IMG/VR virus record: IMGVR_UViG_3300042891_001130
Span: 29,202-93,201 of that record
Source: a virus
Length of the DNA stretch: 64,000 bases
Strand: one strand, 5' to 3'
How positions within the stretch are numbered: position 1 is the stretch's first letter; each line of letters starts with the position of its first letter. Shown here one piece after another: positions 36,014-43,135 of this stretch. Made by a program: the position numbers and the translations under genes. The notes under the pieces are model-generated. The model did no database searches. It worked only from the letters and a program-made list of their open reading frames with translations, and had not been told where the DNA came from.

Positions 36014-36840
36014 AAATAGTAGACTGTTTTATGTTTTTTAATGAATTTGAATTATTAAAAGGAAGATTACAATATCTAAAAGATCATGTCGACTTTTTTG
36101 TTCTTGTAGAATCGAACATTACACAAAGTGGTCATGAAAAACCTTTGCACTTTGCAGAAAATTTATTTAGGTATAGAGAATTTTTAGATAAAATTCTCTA
36201 TTTTCCCTTTATTGTAGATCGAGAAAAGTTTAATTATAATAAATTACCTTCCTGGGAAAGAGATTATGACACAGGGCCGTGGCAACAAGAAAATGCTCAA
36301 AGAAACTATATTAGCAAAGCATTAAATTTATTCGATGACCACGATATTATTATGATTAGTGACCTTGACGAAATTCCTCATAAAGAATGTATTAACATTG
36401 CCAAAGAATATTTTTCTAAAGGTTGGGATAGATTAGCAGTTGAGCAAGATCATTATGCATATAATTTTAGACAAAAACAGGTTGTCCCAATAAGAGGTAC
36501 TACAATCAGCACTAACAAAATTGTTAAAGAACTAAGCCCGCAACAACTAAGAAATGAAAAATACGGTTATGGTTTAATTTCTAGAGGCGGATGGCACCTA
36601 ACTTATTGGGGTGATGTAAAAACTATTCAATATAAAATCGAAACATTTGCTCACCAAGAATTTAATCAAGACAAATTTAAAACACCCGAACACATCAAAG
36701 AAAAAATTTTAAAAGGTGAAGATATGTTCAATCGAAACAATCCTTATGTAAAGGTTGACCCTGAAAAAGAAATTCCCAAAGATGTTCTTGAAATTTTTGG
36801 TGAATTTGAAAGAAAAAACTTAGAATCAATCAATGTTTAA
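36010..36840 (+). CDS. Glycosyltransferase family 17-like protein
   Basis: 276 residues resembling GT17 (beta-1,4-N-acetylglucosaminyltransferase III-like): N-terminal IVDCFMFFNEFELLKGRL, then VDFFVLVESNITQSGHEKPL, GPWQQENAQRN (88-99) and a DxD-type metal/nucleotide-sugar motif ISDLDEIP (116-123), later GYGLISRGGWHLTYWG. These are the hallmark stretches of the family. No membrane anchor, so probably cytosolic. It overlaps gp47 by four bases and gp46 by eight, so it is firmly integrated in the recombination operon. Acceptor is unknown: host surface glycan, virion protein or modified base are all possible. Confidence 0.85.
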   Translation: MKIVDCFMFFNEFELLKGRLQYLKDHVDFFVLVESNITQSGHEKPLHFAENLFRYREFLDKILYFPFIVDREKFNYNKLPSWERDYDTGPWQQENAQRNYISKALNLFDDHDIIMISDLDEIPHKECINIAKEYFSKGWDRLAVEQDHYAYNFRQKQVVPIRGTTISTNKIVKELSPQQLRNEKYGYGLISRGGWHLTYWGDVKTIQYKIETFAHQEFNQDKFKTPEHIKEKILKGEDMFNRNNPYVKVDPEKEIPKDVLEIFGEFERKNLESINV

Positions 36841-38611
36841 ACTAAAAACTATTACTGTTAAAAATTTCATGAGCGTGGGTAATCAAACTCAGGCAGTAAA
36901 TTTTAATAAAGATCATTTAACTCTTGTGCTTGGATCAAACTTAGACCTTGGCGGAGACGATACTGGTTCAAGAAACGGTACCGGTAAAACTACAATTATT
37001 AATGCATTAAGTTACGCATTGTACGGCCAAGCATTAACTAATATTAAAAAAGAAAATCTTATTAATAAAATCAACGGTAAAAACATGTTAGTTACTGTTG
37101 ACTTTGAAAAAAACAACGCACACTATCGAATTGAGCGTGGCAGAAAATCTAACATTTTAAAATTGTTTGTTAATAACAAAGAATTAAAAGCCAAAGATGA
37201 AGACGAAAGTCAAGGAGATAGTAGAGAAACTCAAAAAACAATTGAAGAAATGCTCGAAATGAGTCATTCAATGTTTAAACATCTTGTTGCCCTTAATACA
37301 TACACTGAACCGTTCCTTGCAATGAGAGCGGCAGATCAACGAGAAATTATTGAACAACTTCTTGGAATTACTATTCTTTCTACAAAAGCAGAAAATTTAA
37401 AAATTGAAATCAAAAATACCAAAGATAAAATTTTAGCAGAAAATTTAAAAATTGAAACTATTAAAACATCAAACGAAAACATACAAAAAAGTATTGATAG
37501 TTTGCAATTAAAAAGTAATCTATGGGATACTAAACATCAACAAGAATTGGAAAGTTTAGGTCGAGCCATTGTTAATCTCGAATCAGTAGATATTATTCAA
37601 GAATTAGAAAATCATAAAAATTTAAAACTTTGGGAAGAACTTGATACAAAAATTCGAGGTCTTAACAAACAAAAAGCAACCCTAGAAAGCGCAGTTATAC
37701 AGGCTCAAAAAACTAGAGACAAATATGTTCGAGAAGTAGAGTCTCTATCTAGTAAAACTTGCCCGGCGTGTGAACAAGAGTTGCACGATCATAAACACCA
37801 AGAAATGACTGCAACTGCTATGAATAATTTAGCCGATGCACAAACTTACTTTGATAAGGTAGTAAATGATTTAGAAAAAATATCAGAAGAAATTAGCGAA
37901 AAAAATGTTTTTCCTAAACCTAACACATTTTACGAAACAGAAGCAGAAGCACTGGGACACAAAAATAATCTCGATAATTTAGAAAAATCTTTGTTAGAAA
38001 AAGCAGACGAAAAAAATCCTTATCAAGAACAAATAGATGATTTAAAGAAAACTGCAATTCAAACAGTCGATTGGACTGCCATTAACGATCTAACAAAATT
38101 AAAAGATCATCAAGAGTTTTTATTAAAATTATTAACTAATAAAGATAGTTTTATCAGAAAGAAAATTATAGATCAAAATTTAAATTACCTAAACAAAAGA
38201 TTAACCTATTACATTGACAAGTTAGGGCTTCCTCACAAGGTTGTGTTTCAAAACGATTTAACTGTAGAAATTACTCAATTAGGTCAAGAATTAGACTTTG
38301 ATAATTTAAGCAGGGGAGAACGAAATAGACTGATCCTTTCAATGAGTTTTGCTTTTAGAGATGTTTGGGAAGGACTGTACCAAAGTATCAATTTGTTGTT
38401 TATTGATGAATTGGTTGATGCAGGAATGGACTTTGCCGGCGTTGAAGCCAGTTTAGCGGTATTGAAAAAAATGGCCAGGGATAGAAATAAGAATATATAC
38501 TTAATATCTCATAAAGATGAATTGATTGGACGAGTTAACAACGTATTAAAAGTAACAAAAGAAAACGGATTTACAAGTTATTCAAATGATATTGATTATG
38601 TCGAACATTGA
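36833..38611 (+). CDS. 46: Recombination nuclease ATPase gp46 (Rad50/SbcC-like)
   Basis: 592-residue ABC-type ATPase partner of gp47. Visible: Walker A region GSRNGTGKTTI (45-55), Q-loop area HLVALNTYTEPFLAM, long coiled coils either side of a zinc hook CPAC (C310/C313), ABC signature NLSRGERNRLILSMSFAFRD, Walker B LLFIDELVDAGMD and the switch His in LISHKDE. Length is close to T4 gp46 (560). The start overlaps the GT17 gene by eight bases. Acts as a 46/47 complex on DNA ends; the hook dimerises two arms. Confidence 0.96.
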   Translation: MFKLKTITVKNFMSVGNQTQAVNFNKDHLTLVLGSNLDLGGDDTGSRNGTGKTTIINALSYALYGQALTNIKKENLINKINGKNMLVTVDFEKNNAHYRIERGRKSNILKLFVNNKELKAKDEDESQGDSRETQKTIEEMLEMSHSMFKHLVALNTYTEPFLAMRAADQREIIEQLLGITILSTKAENLKIEIKNTKDKILAENLKIETIKTSNENIQKSIDSLQLKSNLWDTKHQQELESLGRAIVNLESVDIIQELENHKNLKLWEELDTKIRGLNKQKATLESAVIQAQKTRDKYVREVESLSSKTCPACEQELHDHKHQEMTATAMNNLADAQTYFDKVVNDLEKISEEISEKNVFPKPNTFYETEAEALGHKNNLDNLEKSLLEKADEKNPYQEQIDDLKKTAIQTVDWTAINDLTKLKDHQEFLLKLLTNKDSFIRKKIIDQNLNYLNKRLTYYIDKLGLPHKVVFQNDLTVEITQLGQELDFDNLSRGERNRLILSMSFAFRDVWEGLYQSINLLFIDELVDAGMDFAGVEASLAVLKKMARDRNKNIYLISHKDELIGRVNNVLKVTKENGFTSYSNDIDYVEH

Positions 38612-38888
38612 ATTAGAAAAATATAAAAATTTATACTCTCAACTAATTTCAGAGTTTGCTACTTTACACAATTCTCACCAACTCTTTATAAGAACCAAAG
38701 GTAGAGATCCTGCTATGGTTTCTAGAAGGAGTTTAAGATCTATTGCAAAAATTGCTAATGAAATGAAAAGACAAGGTCAAAAAGTATCACAAGAATTTAT
38801 GGCAAACAAAAGATTAGAAAAAATTCGTCTTAGAGAAGAAAAAGCAACGAAAAAGACGAAAAAACATGACTTGGCTATATCAAAATAA
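38586..38888 (+). CDS. Small basic conserved-type protein (100 aa)
   Basis: Overlaps the 3' end of gp46 by 26 bases; the ATG at 38598 (MSNIELEKYKNLY) is an equally good start, and neither has a clear ribosome binding site. The protein is helical and strongly basic, with a central RTKGRDPAMVSRRSLRSIAK motif and a Lys/Arg-rich tail (RLREEKATKKTKKH). It resembles short proteins located after gp46 in marine T4-like phages. Nucleic-acid binding is a guess from charge. It overlaps the next gene by 23 bases. Confidence 0.72.
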   Translation: MILIMSNIELEKYKNLYSQLISEFATLHNSHQLFIRTKGRDPAMVSRRSLRSIAKIANEMKRQGQKVSQEFMANKRLEKIRLREEKATKKTKKHDLAISK

Positions 38889-39291
38889 TACCATAACAGA
38901 ATTACCCGAAGATTGTGTAGGCTTTGTTTATATCATTACTAACAAAATAACAAATAGAAAATACATTGGCAAAAAATTGGCAAAATTTAGTAAAACGACC
39001 TACAAGACTGTAAAGTTAAAGAACGGCACAAAAAAGAAAAAGAAAATTCGAAGCAAAATAGACAGCGACTGGCAAGATTATTATGGCTCAAACGAACAAT
39101 TGAATAAAGATGTAGTACAACTAGGCACAGAAAATTTTATAAGAGAAATACTTTATTTTTGTAAATCTAAAGCAGAATGCAGTTACATTGAGGCAAGAGA
39201 ACAATTTTCAAGGCGAGTTTTAGAAACAAACGAATATTATAACGGGCATATACAAGTCCGTGTCCATGGCTCACACATATTAAAATCTTAA
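38866..39291 (+). CDS. SegE-like GIY-YIG putative endonuclease
   Basis: 141 residues. The N-terminal half has the GIY-YIG signature in divergent form: GFVYIITNKITNRKYIGKK (19-37), followed by a Lys-rich insert and SDWQDYYGSN, as in the SegE-like subfamily. A glutamate in the helix ECSYIEAREQF (about 105-115) is where the family's catalytic Glu would lie. T4 Seg proteins are freestanding homing endonucleases; many T4-like marine phages keep a version of this gene at the same place beside gp46, hinting at a fixed rather than mobile role. It is followed directly by the structured non-coding segment. Confidence 0.8.
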   Translation: MTWLYQNNTITELPEDCVGFVYIITNKITNRKYIGKKLAKFSKTTYKTVKLKNGTKKKKKIRSKIDSDWQDYYGSNEQLNKDVVQLGTENFIREILYFCKSKAECSYIEAREQFSRRVLETNEYYNGHIQVRVHGSHILKS

Positions 39292-39731
39292 GGCACTTTT
39301 AAGCGGTAAAGGCTCAGCGTAGGCTAATTTCTTATGCCCAATACCTGGATCTCGGATCGCAGGGAACGGAAAACTCTCGCCGCTGTGAGTACTCAACCAC
39401 TACCCGAAAGGATGAGGATCGCTACTAAGCCCTGCGATTTGGTTGTTTGAAGAGGATTGAATAGGCAAAAAGAAGGGTAATTCCCTAACGGACATATAGG
39501 TGATAGCATGCCTAGATGCTCCTGCCGTCGAATAAAGACGCTGCTCGTGGTACCGGTCGACCGCCACTGTAATGCAGTAATGCTATGTGACTGTGCAACT
39601 CAGATGATGTTCAGTTATTTTTTTGCCCTGCTCGGGCAAAGAGTGACCACTTAATCTAGATGATATATCTCTCTTAACTATCTAAATATGCTTCGAGTCC
39701 TTAGACGAAGAAGCATACGAACGCAGTTCGT
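39292..39731 (+). ncRNA. Candidate large structured non-coding RNA
   Basis: The only gene-free stretch over 300 bases. Hand count of 39361-39600 gives about 49% G+C (118/240), well above surrounding genes. Inverted repeats: ATCGCAGGG (39356-39364) with CCCTGCGAT (39430-39438), nine perfect pairs; CAACCA inside its loop (39394-39399) can pair with TGGTTG just outside (39440-39445), a pseudoknot layout; ATAGCAT (39503-39509) with ATGCTAT (39580-39586) enclosing hairpins at 39526-39540, 39547-39567 and 39566-39578; TTTGCCC/GGGCAAA (39622-39640); TATGCTTC/GAAGCATA (39687-39717); ACGAAC/GTTCGT (39717-39731). Strand assumed from the flanking genes. No tRNA, tmRNA, RNase P or group I intron core was recognised. 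True ends are unknown. Confidence 0.55.
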
Positions 39732-39732
39732 T

Positions 39733-39740
39733 TATAAATA
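39733..39740 (+). promoter_or_regulatory. T4-type late promoter box
   Basis: TATAAATA, the exact T4 late -10 consensus recognised by gp55 polymerase, 22 bases before the ATG of the next gene and directly after the last hairpin of the RNA candidate. It separates the early block from the structural genes, which suits a switch to late transcription here. Confidence 0.6.
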
Positions 39741-39762
39741 GTGATATAGAGTGGATAAAATT

Positions 39763-41253
39763 ATGCCTTTAACTTTTTCTCAAAGATTAATTGTAGAAGA
39801 AAAATTAAACGAAAGCCGAATTCTCTTAGAGAATATATGCCGAGGTTTGACTGAAGAACAAAATACAATAATTAAAAGAATACATAGAGAGTTTTTACCT
39901 TTAATTGAAGCAACATTAACTACAGATCAAATATCTCAATTATTTAAAAATGTAGAGCAATCAGCAACTGCTAGTGGATCTAACAGAACTGGATTGGGAA
40001 AAGCCGTAGATGTTGCAAAATTGCCTGTCCAAGCAGTTCAAAAAGTTAACGATATTATTAACAAAGCAGGGCAGTGGGCGCAAAACACTAAACCTGTACA
40101 GGCGTTTGATCAAAAATTTGAAGAACTAAAAGCAAAGATTAGTTCTAAGTTTCCAAATTTAACTCAAAACTTAACTCAAGCAGGAGAATGGGCTAAAGCA
40201 AATCCTGGAAAAACCGCAGTAATTATTGGTGTATTAACTGCTGTGGCATCATTAGCAGGAGGACCTTTAGGTGGTGCTATCGCAGGTCAAATACTGAGAG
40301 GCACTACTGAATTAATGAAAGGTGAAAAACTTTCGACTGCAATTGGCAAGGGTGCTAAAGCAGCCGCAGTTGGTGCTTTAGCCGGTTGGAGTATTGATAA
40401 AATTGGAGATTTCTTAGGCAGTGGGTTAAAAATGGTTGCTGATAACTTATTTCCTGGGGCACGTAGACTTAATCTTTCCTTTATGGTTAGTGGTACGGGA
40501 CCTTCTACATTTCAAAATTTACGAGATGTAATAGGCAAACCTGAAGATTTAGAACCTATACGTGGTGCATGGAATCAAGCAGCAGAGGCTTGGAGGAACG
40601 GTCAATATAGTCAAGCAGAAGCATTGTTTCAGCAGGCAAAAGATGCAGCAGCCAAATTAGCCGATCCTGGTTATGCTGCTCAATTAGCACAAGATGAAAA
40701 TGCAAGACAAGCAATTGTAGATGGTGCTAAAAGTGTAATGGCTGCGTCTGACGCTTTGGCAGTGGCTGCACAAGGCGCTGTTACAGGTGCGGTTGGAAAT
40801 CAAAAACCAACGCAGCAATCAACGCCGGAAAGTTTATCTTTTCAACAAATTAAAAAAATATTCTATACTGTAGATAGAAAATATCTAGTTCAAGAAGGTA
40901 TTGCAGATACAATTAAACAATTTGGTTCAAATTTAACTACTAAAATTACCGCCGATAAGTTAATGAAAGCATGGAAGGCGGCAGGAAGTCCGACAGACAG
41001 CAATGCTATTGCTGATATTTTAAAAAATGCCGGAGTTGACGATTCTATTATTTCGTCAACTTTTCAATCTATGAATATTGCATCAACTCAATCTTCACCG
41101 GTATCTCAAACATCAAGTCAGCCATCTACAAAACTTACTGTGGCTCAAATTAATCAAGCAATTAAAATTTTAAGATTACGAGATTTACAAAGTATTCAAA
41201 AAACAGTAAATAACGTATTATCGAAGAGATCTAATCAACCTACTACTCCTTGA
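39763..41253 (+). CDS. Unknown protein with glycine-rich hydrophobic segments
   Basis: The ATG at 39763 (MPLTFSQRLIVEEKLNESR, 496 residues) is preferred to the in-frame GTG at 39751, which is too near the late promoter. The N-terminus is helical; around 148-180 and 194-215 lie hydrophobic Gly/Ala-rich stretches (VIIGVLTAVASLAGGPLGGA, AAAVGALAGWSI) of the sort that can insert in membranes. The region 260-310 is Ala/Gln-rich helix. Near the C-terminus VAQINQAIKILRLRDLQS is shared with the next gene. I cannot name a family; a virion internal or ejected protein is possible given late expression and the tail genes nearby. Confidence 0.78.
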   Translation: MPLTFSQRLIVEEKLNESRILLENICRGLTEEQNTIIKRIHREFLPLIEATLTTDQISQLFKNVEQSATASGSNRTGLGKAVDVAKLPVQAVQKVNDIINKAGQWAQNTKPVQAFDQKFEELKAKISSKFPNLTQNLTQAGEWAKANPGKTAVIIGVLTAVASLAGGPLGGAIAGQILRGTTELMKGEKLSTAIGKGAKAAAVGALAGWSIDKIGDFLGSGLKMVADNLFPGARRLNLSFMVSGTGPSTFQNLRDVIGKPEDLEPIRGAWNQAAEAWRNGQYSQAEALFQQAKDAAAKLADPGYAAQLAQDENARQAIVDGAKSVMAASDALAVAAQGAVTGAVGNQKPTQQSTPESLSFQQIKKIFYTVDRKYLVQEGIADTIKQFGSNLTTKITADKLMKAWKAAGSPTDSNAIADILKNAGVDDSIISSTFQSMNIASTQSSPVSQTSSQPSTKLTVAQINQAIKILRLRDLQSIQKTVNNVLSKRSNQPTTP

Positions 41254-41263
41254 AGGATATAAA

Positions 41264-41974
41264 ATGCGTATTGAAGAACTTATTATTGAAAACCAACAAC
41301 TTGATGAACTAACAGCAGCGCAAGTCGGACAAGGAATTGGTAGAGCTGCTACTGCTACTGGTACAGCATTAGGTGCAACTGCTGGCGGAGCAGTTCAAGC
41401 AGGTAAAAATTTCTGGCAAGGAGTAAAGCAAGGTTGGCAATCAGGAAAAAGTTCAGTCGGCGGTGGAGCAGCACCTGCTGCGGGAACAGCACCTACAACT
41501 GGGGCAGCACCTGCAACAGCACCTGCTGCGGGAACAGCACCTACAACTGGGGCAGCACCTGCTGCGGGAACAGCACCTGCTGCGGGAACAGCACCTGCTG
41601 CGGGAACAGCACCTGCTGCGGGAACAGCACCTGCTGCGGGAACAGCACCTGCAACAGCACCTGCTGCGGGAACAGCACCTACAACTGGGGCAGCACCAAA
41701 AGTTACCGTAACACAAATTAATCAAGCAATACCAACTTTAAGAACAAGAGATTTGCAAAGTGTTAAGAAAAATGTAGACGCTATTGTTGCAAAGAAAAGC
41801 AGAGGAGCAGCGCCTGCAACTGGAGCAGCACCTACAACAGCGCCTGCAACTGGGACACCTAATTTACAAGTACAACAAGGTGGTAAGAAGAAAACTGCTG
41901 CCTTGTTACAACCTAAACAACAAGCAGTTCCTGAATCAAAATTTTACAGTAAATTTTTAAATATGGACATTTAA
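41264..41974 (+). CDS. Ala/Pro/Thr/Gly-repeat protein with shared C-terminal motif
   Basis: 236 residues, preceded by GAAGGA. The start MRIEELIIENQQLDELTAAQ is followed by a Gly/Ala-rich segment, then a low-complexity region (about 67-145) made of APAAGT and APTTGA units, then VTQINQAIPTLRTRDLQS (about 148-165), the same motif that ends the preceding protein, and a short tail with a second Ala/Pro/Thr run. The layout looks like a binding motif on a flexible spacer. Function unknown; the two genes probably arose by duplication of the motif. The stop shares TTAA with the convergent gene. Confidence 0.75.
   Translation: MRIEELIIENQQLDELTAAQVGQGIGRAATATGTALGATAGGAVQAGKNFWQGVKQGWQSGKSSVGGGAAPAAGTAPTTGAAPATAPAAGTAPTTGAAPAAGTAPAAGTAPAAGTAPAAGTAPAAGTAPATAPAAGTAPTTGAAPKVTVTQINQAIPTLRTRDLQSVKKNVDAIVAKKSRGAAPATGAAPTTAPATGTPNLQVQQGGKKKTAALLQPKQQAVPESKFYSKFLNMDI
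41555..41644 (+). repeat. 18-bp tandem repeat, five perfect copies
   Basis: GCACCTGCTGCGGGAACA is repeated five times without change, inside a longer degenerate array at about 41470-41698 with interspersed variants carrying ACAACTGGGGCA. Each unit encodes A-P-A-A-G-T. Perfect identity at the DNA level implies recent slippage or unequal crossing-over. Long open frames on other frames and the opposite strand here are by-products of the repeat. Confidence 0.93.
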
Positions 41975-42189
41975 AAGAAAGGTAGTCCAGTTTTTTTAGT
42001 TGTTTCTAAATTATCTTCAATGATTTTAGAAATTAACATTCTTTCTTCTTGACTAAGTTCATAGGCTTCAGATAAAGTTATTCCGCCCCTCATGTACCAA
42101 CAAATTTTGTAAAGTTCTGATTTTAAGGCTTTTGTATCTTTATCGTATTCTTTGATAAACTTATCAATACCTTCAACGTCTAGATACAA
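41971..42189 (-). CDS. Tail assembly chaperone C-terminal part, probably made by -1 frameshift from gp26
   Basis: As a free ORF this gives 72 residues (LDVEGIDKFIKEYDKDTKAL to TTKKTGLPFF) but it has only a TTG start, three bases after a weak AAGG. The frame extends upstream into the end of gp26, and is the -1 frame entered from the slippery heptamer at 42201-42207. Slippage would give a 364-residue fusion: 288 gp26 residues, then RLRL, then this sequence. Segments WYMRGGITLSEAYELSQEER and KIIEDNLETTKKTGLPFF resemble a small protein conserved in T4-like marine phages. This parallels lambda gpG/gpGT and the T4 gene pair 26-51. Confidence 0.8.
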   Translation of the reverse strand: MYLDVEGIDKFIKEYDKDTKALKSELYKICWYMRGGITLSEAYELSQEERMLISKIIEDNLETTKKTGLPFF

Positions 42190-42207
42190 AAGCCTTAGAC
42201 GAAAAAA
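42124..42207 (-). promoter_or_regulatory. Programmed -1 ribosomal frameshift signal
   Basis: On the minus strand the gp26 end reads act-ttt-ttc-gtc-taa. T TTT TTC (plus 42201-42207) is a canonical X XXY YYZ slippery heptamer in the correct phase. Three bases later begins UAAGGCUUUUGUAUCU (plus 42182-42197), which pairs perfectly over 16 bp with plus 42124-42139 across a 42-base loop; the loop itself can fold GTAT/ATAC and TGATA/TATCA. The gp26 stop codon lies inside the stem. Shift by -1 enters the 72-residue frame exactly. Confidence 0.75.
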
Positions 42208-43064
42208 GTTGATGGGTCAAACACTAGTGGTACTTCAATTTTATCTTCTGTGTAACCTTTATCTTTAATATCTTGCGGTGTTGTAATAGTTAAATTGGGA
42301 ACAGCATTGTTGGCTTTTTGTGTTTCTAAAAAATTTTGTATTGTATTAAACATTTGTTTGTCAATGTTATTAACAAATTCTTTTATATGTTGAGGATTGT
42401 CAGTACTACCGGCTGATGAATCAATTTTATAAACACTATTTTGAACAATACTAATTGTTACTTCAGTTAGTTTATTAAAACTTTCTTTAAACGCTTTTAT
42501 TTTTTCTTCTTCAGAAATTTCATCATTGCCTACAATTGACATTATTTTTTGAGTTTCAAAAGATTTTAATGCTGCTTCTGAAATATGTTTATATGTTAAT
42601 GGTTTTACAAAAACAGTTAAATTATCATTAATAGATATAGCATCTTCCCAAGAAATTTTTGCATATAATGAATCTAAAACTTGTCGTAGGTCAACATTAC
42701 ATGTAAATTCGTTTTCTCCTACTGTAATAGGAGTTTCCATAATTTCACCGTAGGTTGCTAATCGTAGTCCAATTAATATTATATCTAAATCAATAGCCGG
42801 AATATGCCAAGCATTTTTTATGTGTGGCATACAATTTTGAATTACATCAACCACTGCTTGACCGCTCATAACAGCATCCGGAATTTTTAACATTAACTCA
42901 TCTCTAGCAGTCATTGAATAAACAGGATATTCTCCTGTTTCGGTTACTTCTAAACTTCCATTAGGCCAAAATTTACCTTGGCTAGGTAATTTAATATAAA
43001 TCTTTGGCTGACGCATAAATGCAGCCAAAGGATTCGGTGTAATTTTTAGTGGATCAGATGTCAT
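42195..43064 (-). CDS. 26: Baseplate hub / tail assembly protein gp26
   Basis: 289 residues of the T4 gp26 family (T4_baseplate). Typical blocks: QPKIYIKLPSQGKFWPNGSL, YPVYSMTARDELMLKIPDAV, SGQAVVDVIQNCMPHIKNAW, IPAIDLDIILIGLRLATYGE, and CNVDLRQVLDSL. T4 gp26 is classed as a hub assembly protein and has been compared with the tape-measure chaperones of other phages, which fits the tape measure gene diverging 71 bases upstream. The last codons TFFV-stop overlap the frameshift signal. Ribosome binding site CGGAG lies about 8 bases before ATG. Confidence 0.9.
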   Translation of the reverse strand: MTSDPLKITPNPLAAFMRQPKIYIKLPSQGKFWPNGSLEVTETGEYPVYSMTARDELMLKIPDAVMSGQAVVDVIQNCMPHIKNAWHIPAIDLDIILIGLRLATYGEIMETPITVGENEFTCNVDLRQVLDSLYAKISWEDAISINDNLTVFVKPLTYKHISEAALKSFETQKIMSIVGNDEISEEEKIKAFKESFNKLTEVTISIVQNSVYKIDSSAGSTDNPQHIKEFVNNIDKQMFNTIQNFLETQKANNAVPNLTITTPQDIKDKGYTEDKIEVPLVFDPSTFFV

Positions 43065-43103
43065 TTTAATCTCCGATAAATAAACTGATAAACCCGGATA
43101 AAC

Positions 43104-43110
43104 TATTTAT
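43104..43110 (-). promoter_or_regulatory. Late promoter box for gp26
   Basis: Minus-strand GATAAATAG (ATAAATA core at plus 43104-43110) stands about 40 bases before the gp26 ATG in the 71-base divergent gap. The same gap has plus-strand GATAAATAAAC (core 43076-43082), 54 bases before the tape measure start, so the gap may hold back-to-back late promoters. Confidence 0.45.
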
Positions 43111-43135
43111 CTACTAATTTAACTCATAAAAAACA

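Noticed and set aside
36010-36840. GT17 gene as a homing or mobile insertion
   Set aside because: No terminal repeats or nuclease at its ends; clean overlaps with both neighbours suggest a settled operon member.
39622-39640. GC stem with adjoining T run in the RNA candidate taken as a terminator
   Set aside because: The T run is before the hairpin on the plus strand, and on the minus strand the hairpin is followed by A residues; it fits a terminator on neither strand.
39292-39731. tRNA, tmRNA, RNase P RNA or group I intron
   Set aside because: No T-loop with acceptor pairing, no tmRNA tag frame and end, no P4-type RNase P core, no P7/S element of a group I intron could be found by eye.
41470-41698. 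CRISPR-like array
   Set aside because: Direct 18-bp units with no unique spacers, wholly within a coding frame.
41434-41725. Cys/Ser/Asn- and Arg/Cys-rich frames over the 18-bp repeat on both strands
   Set aside because: They are by-products of the tandem repeat in other frames.
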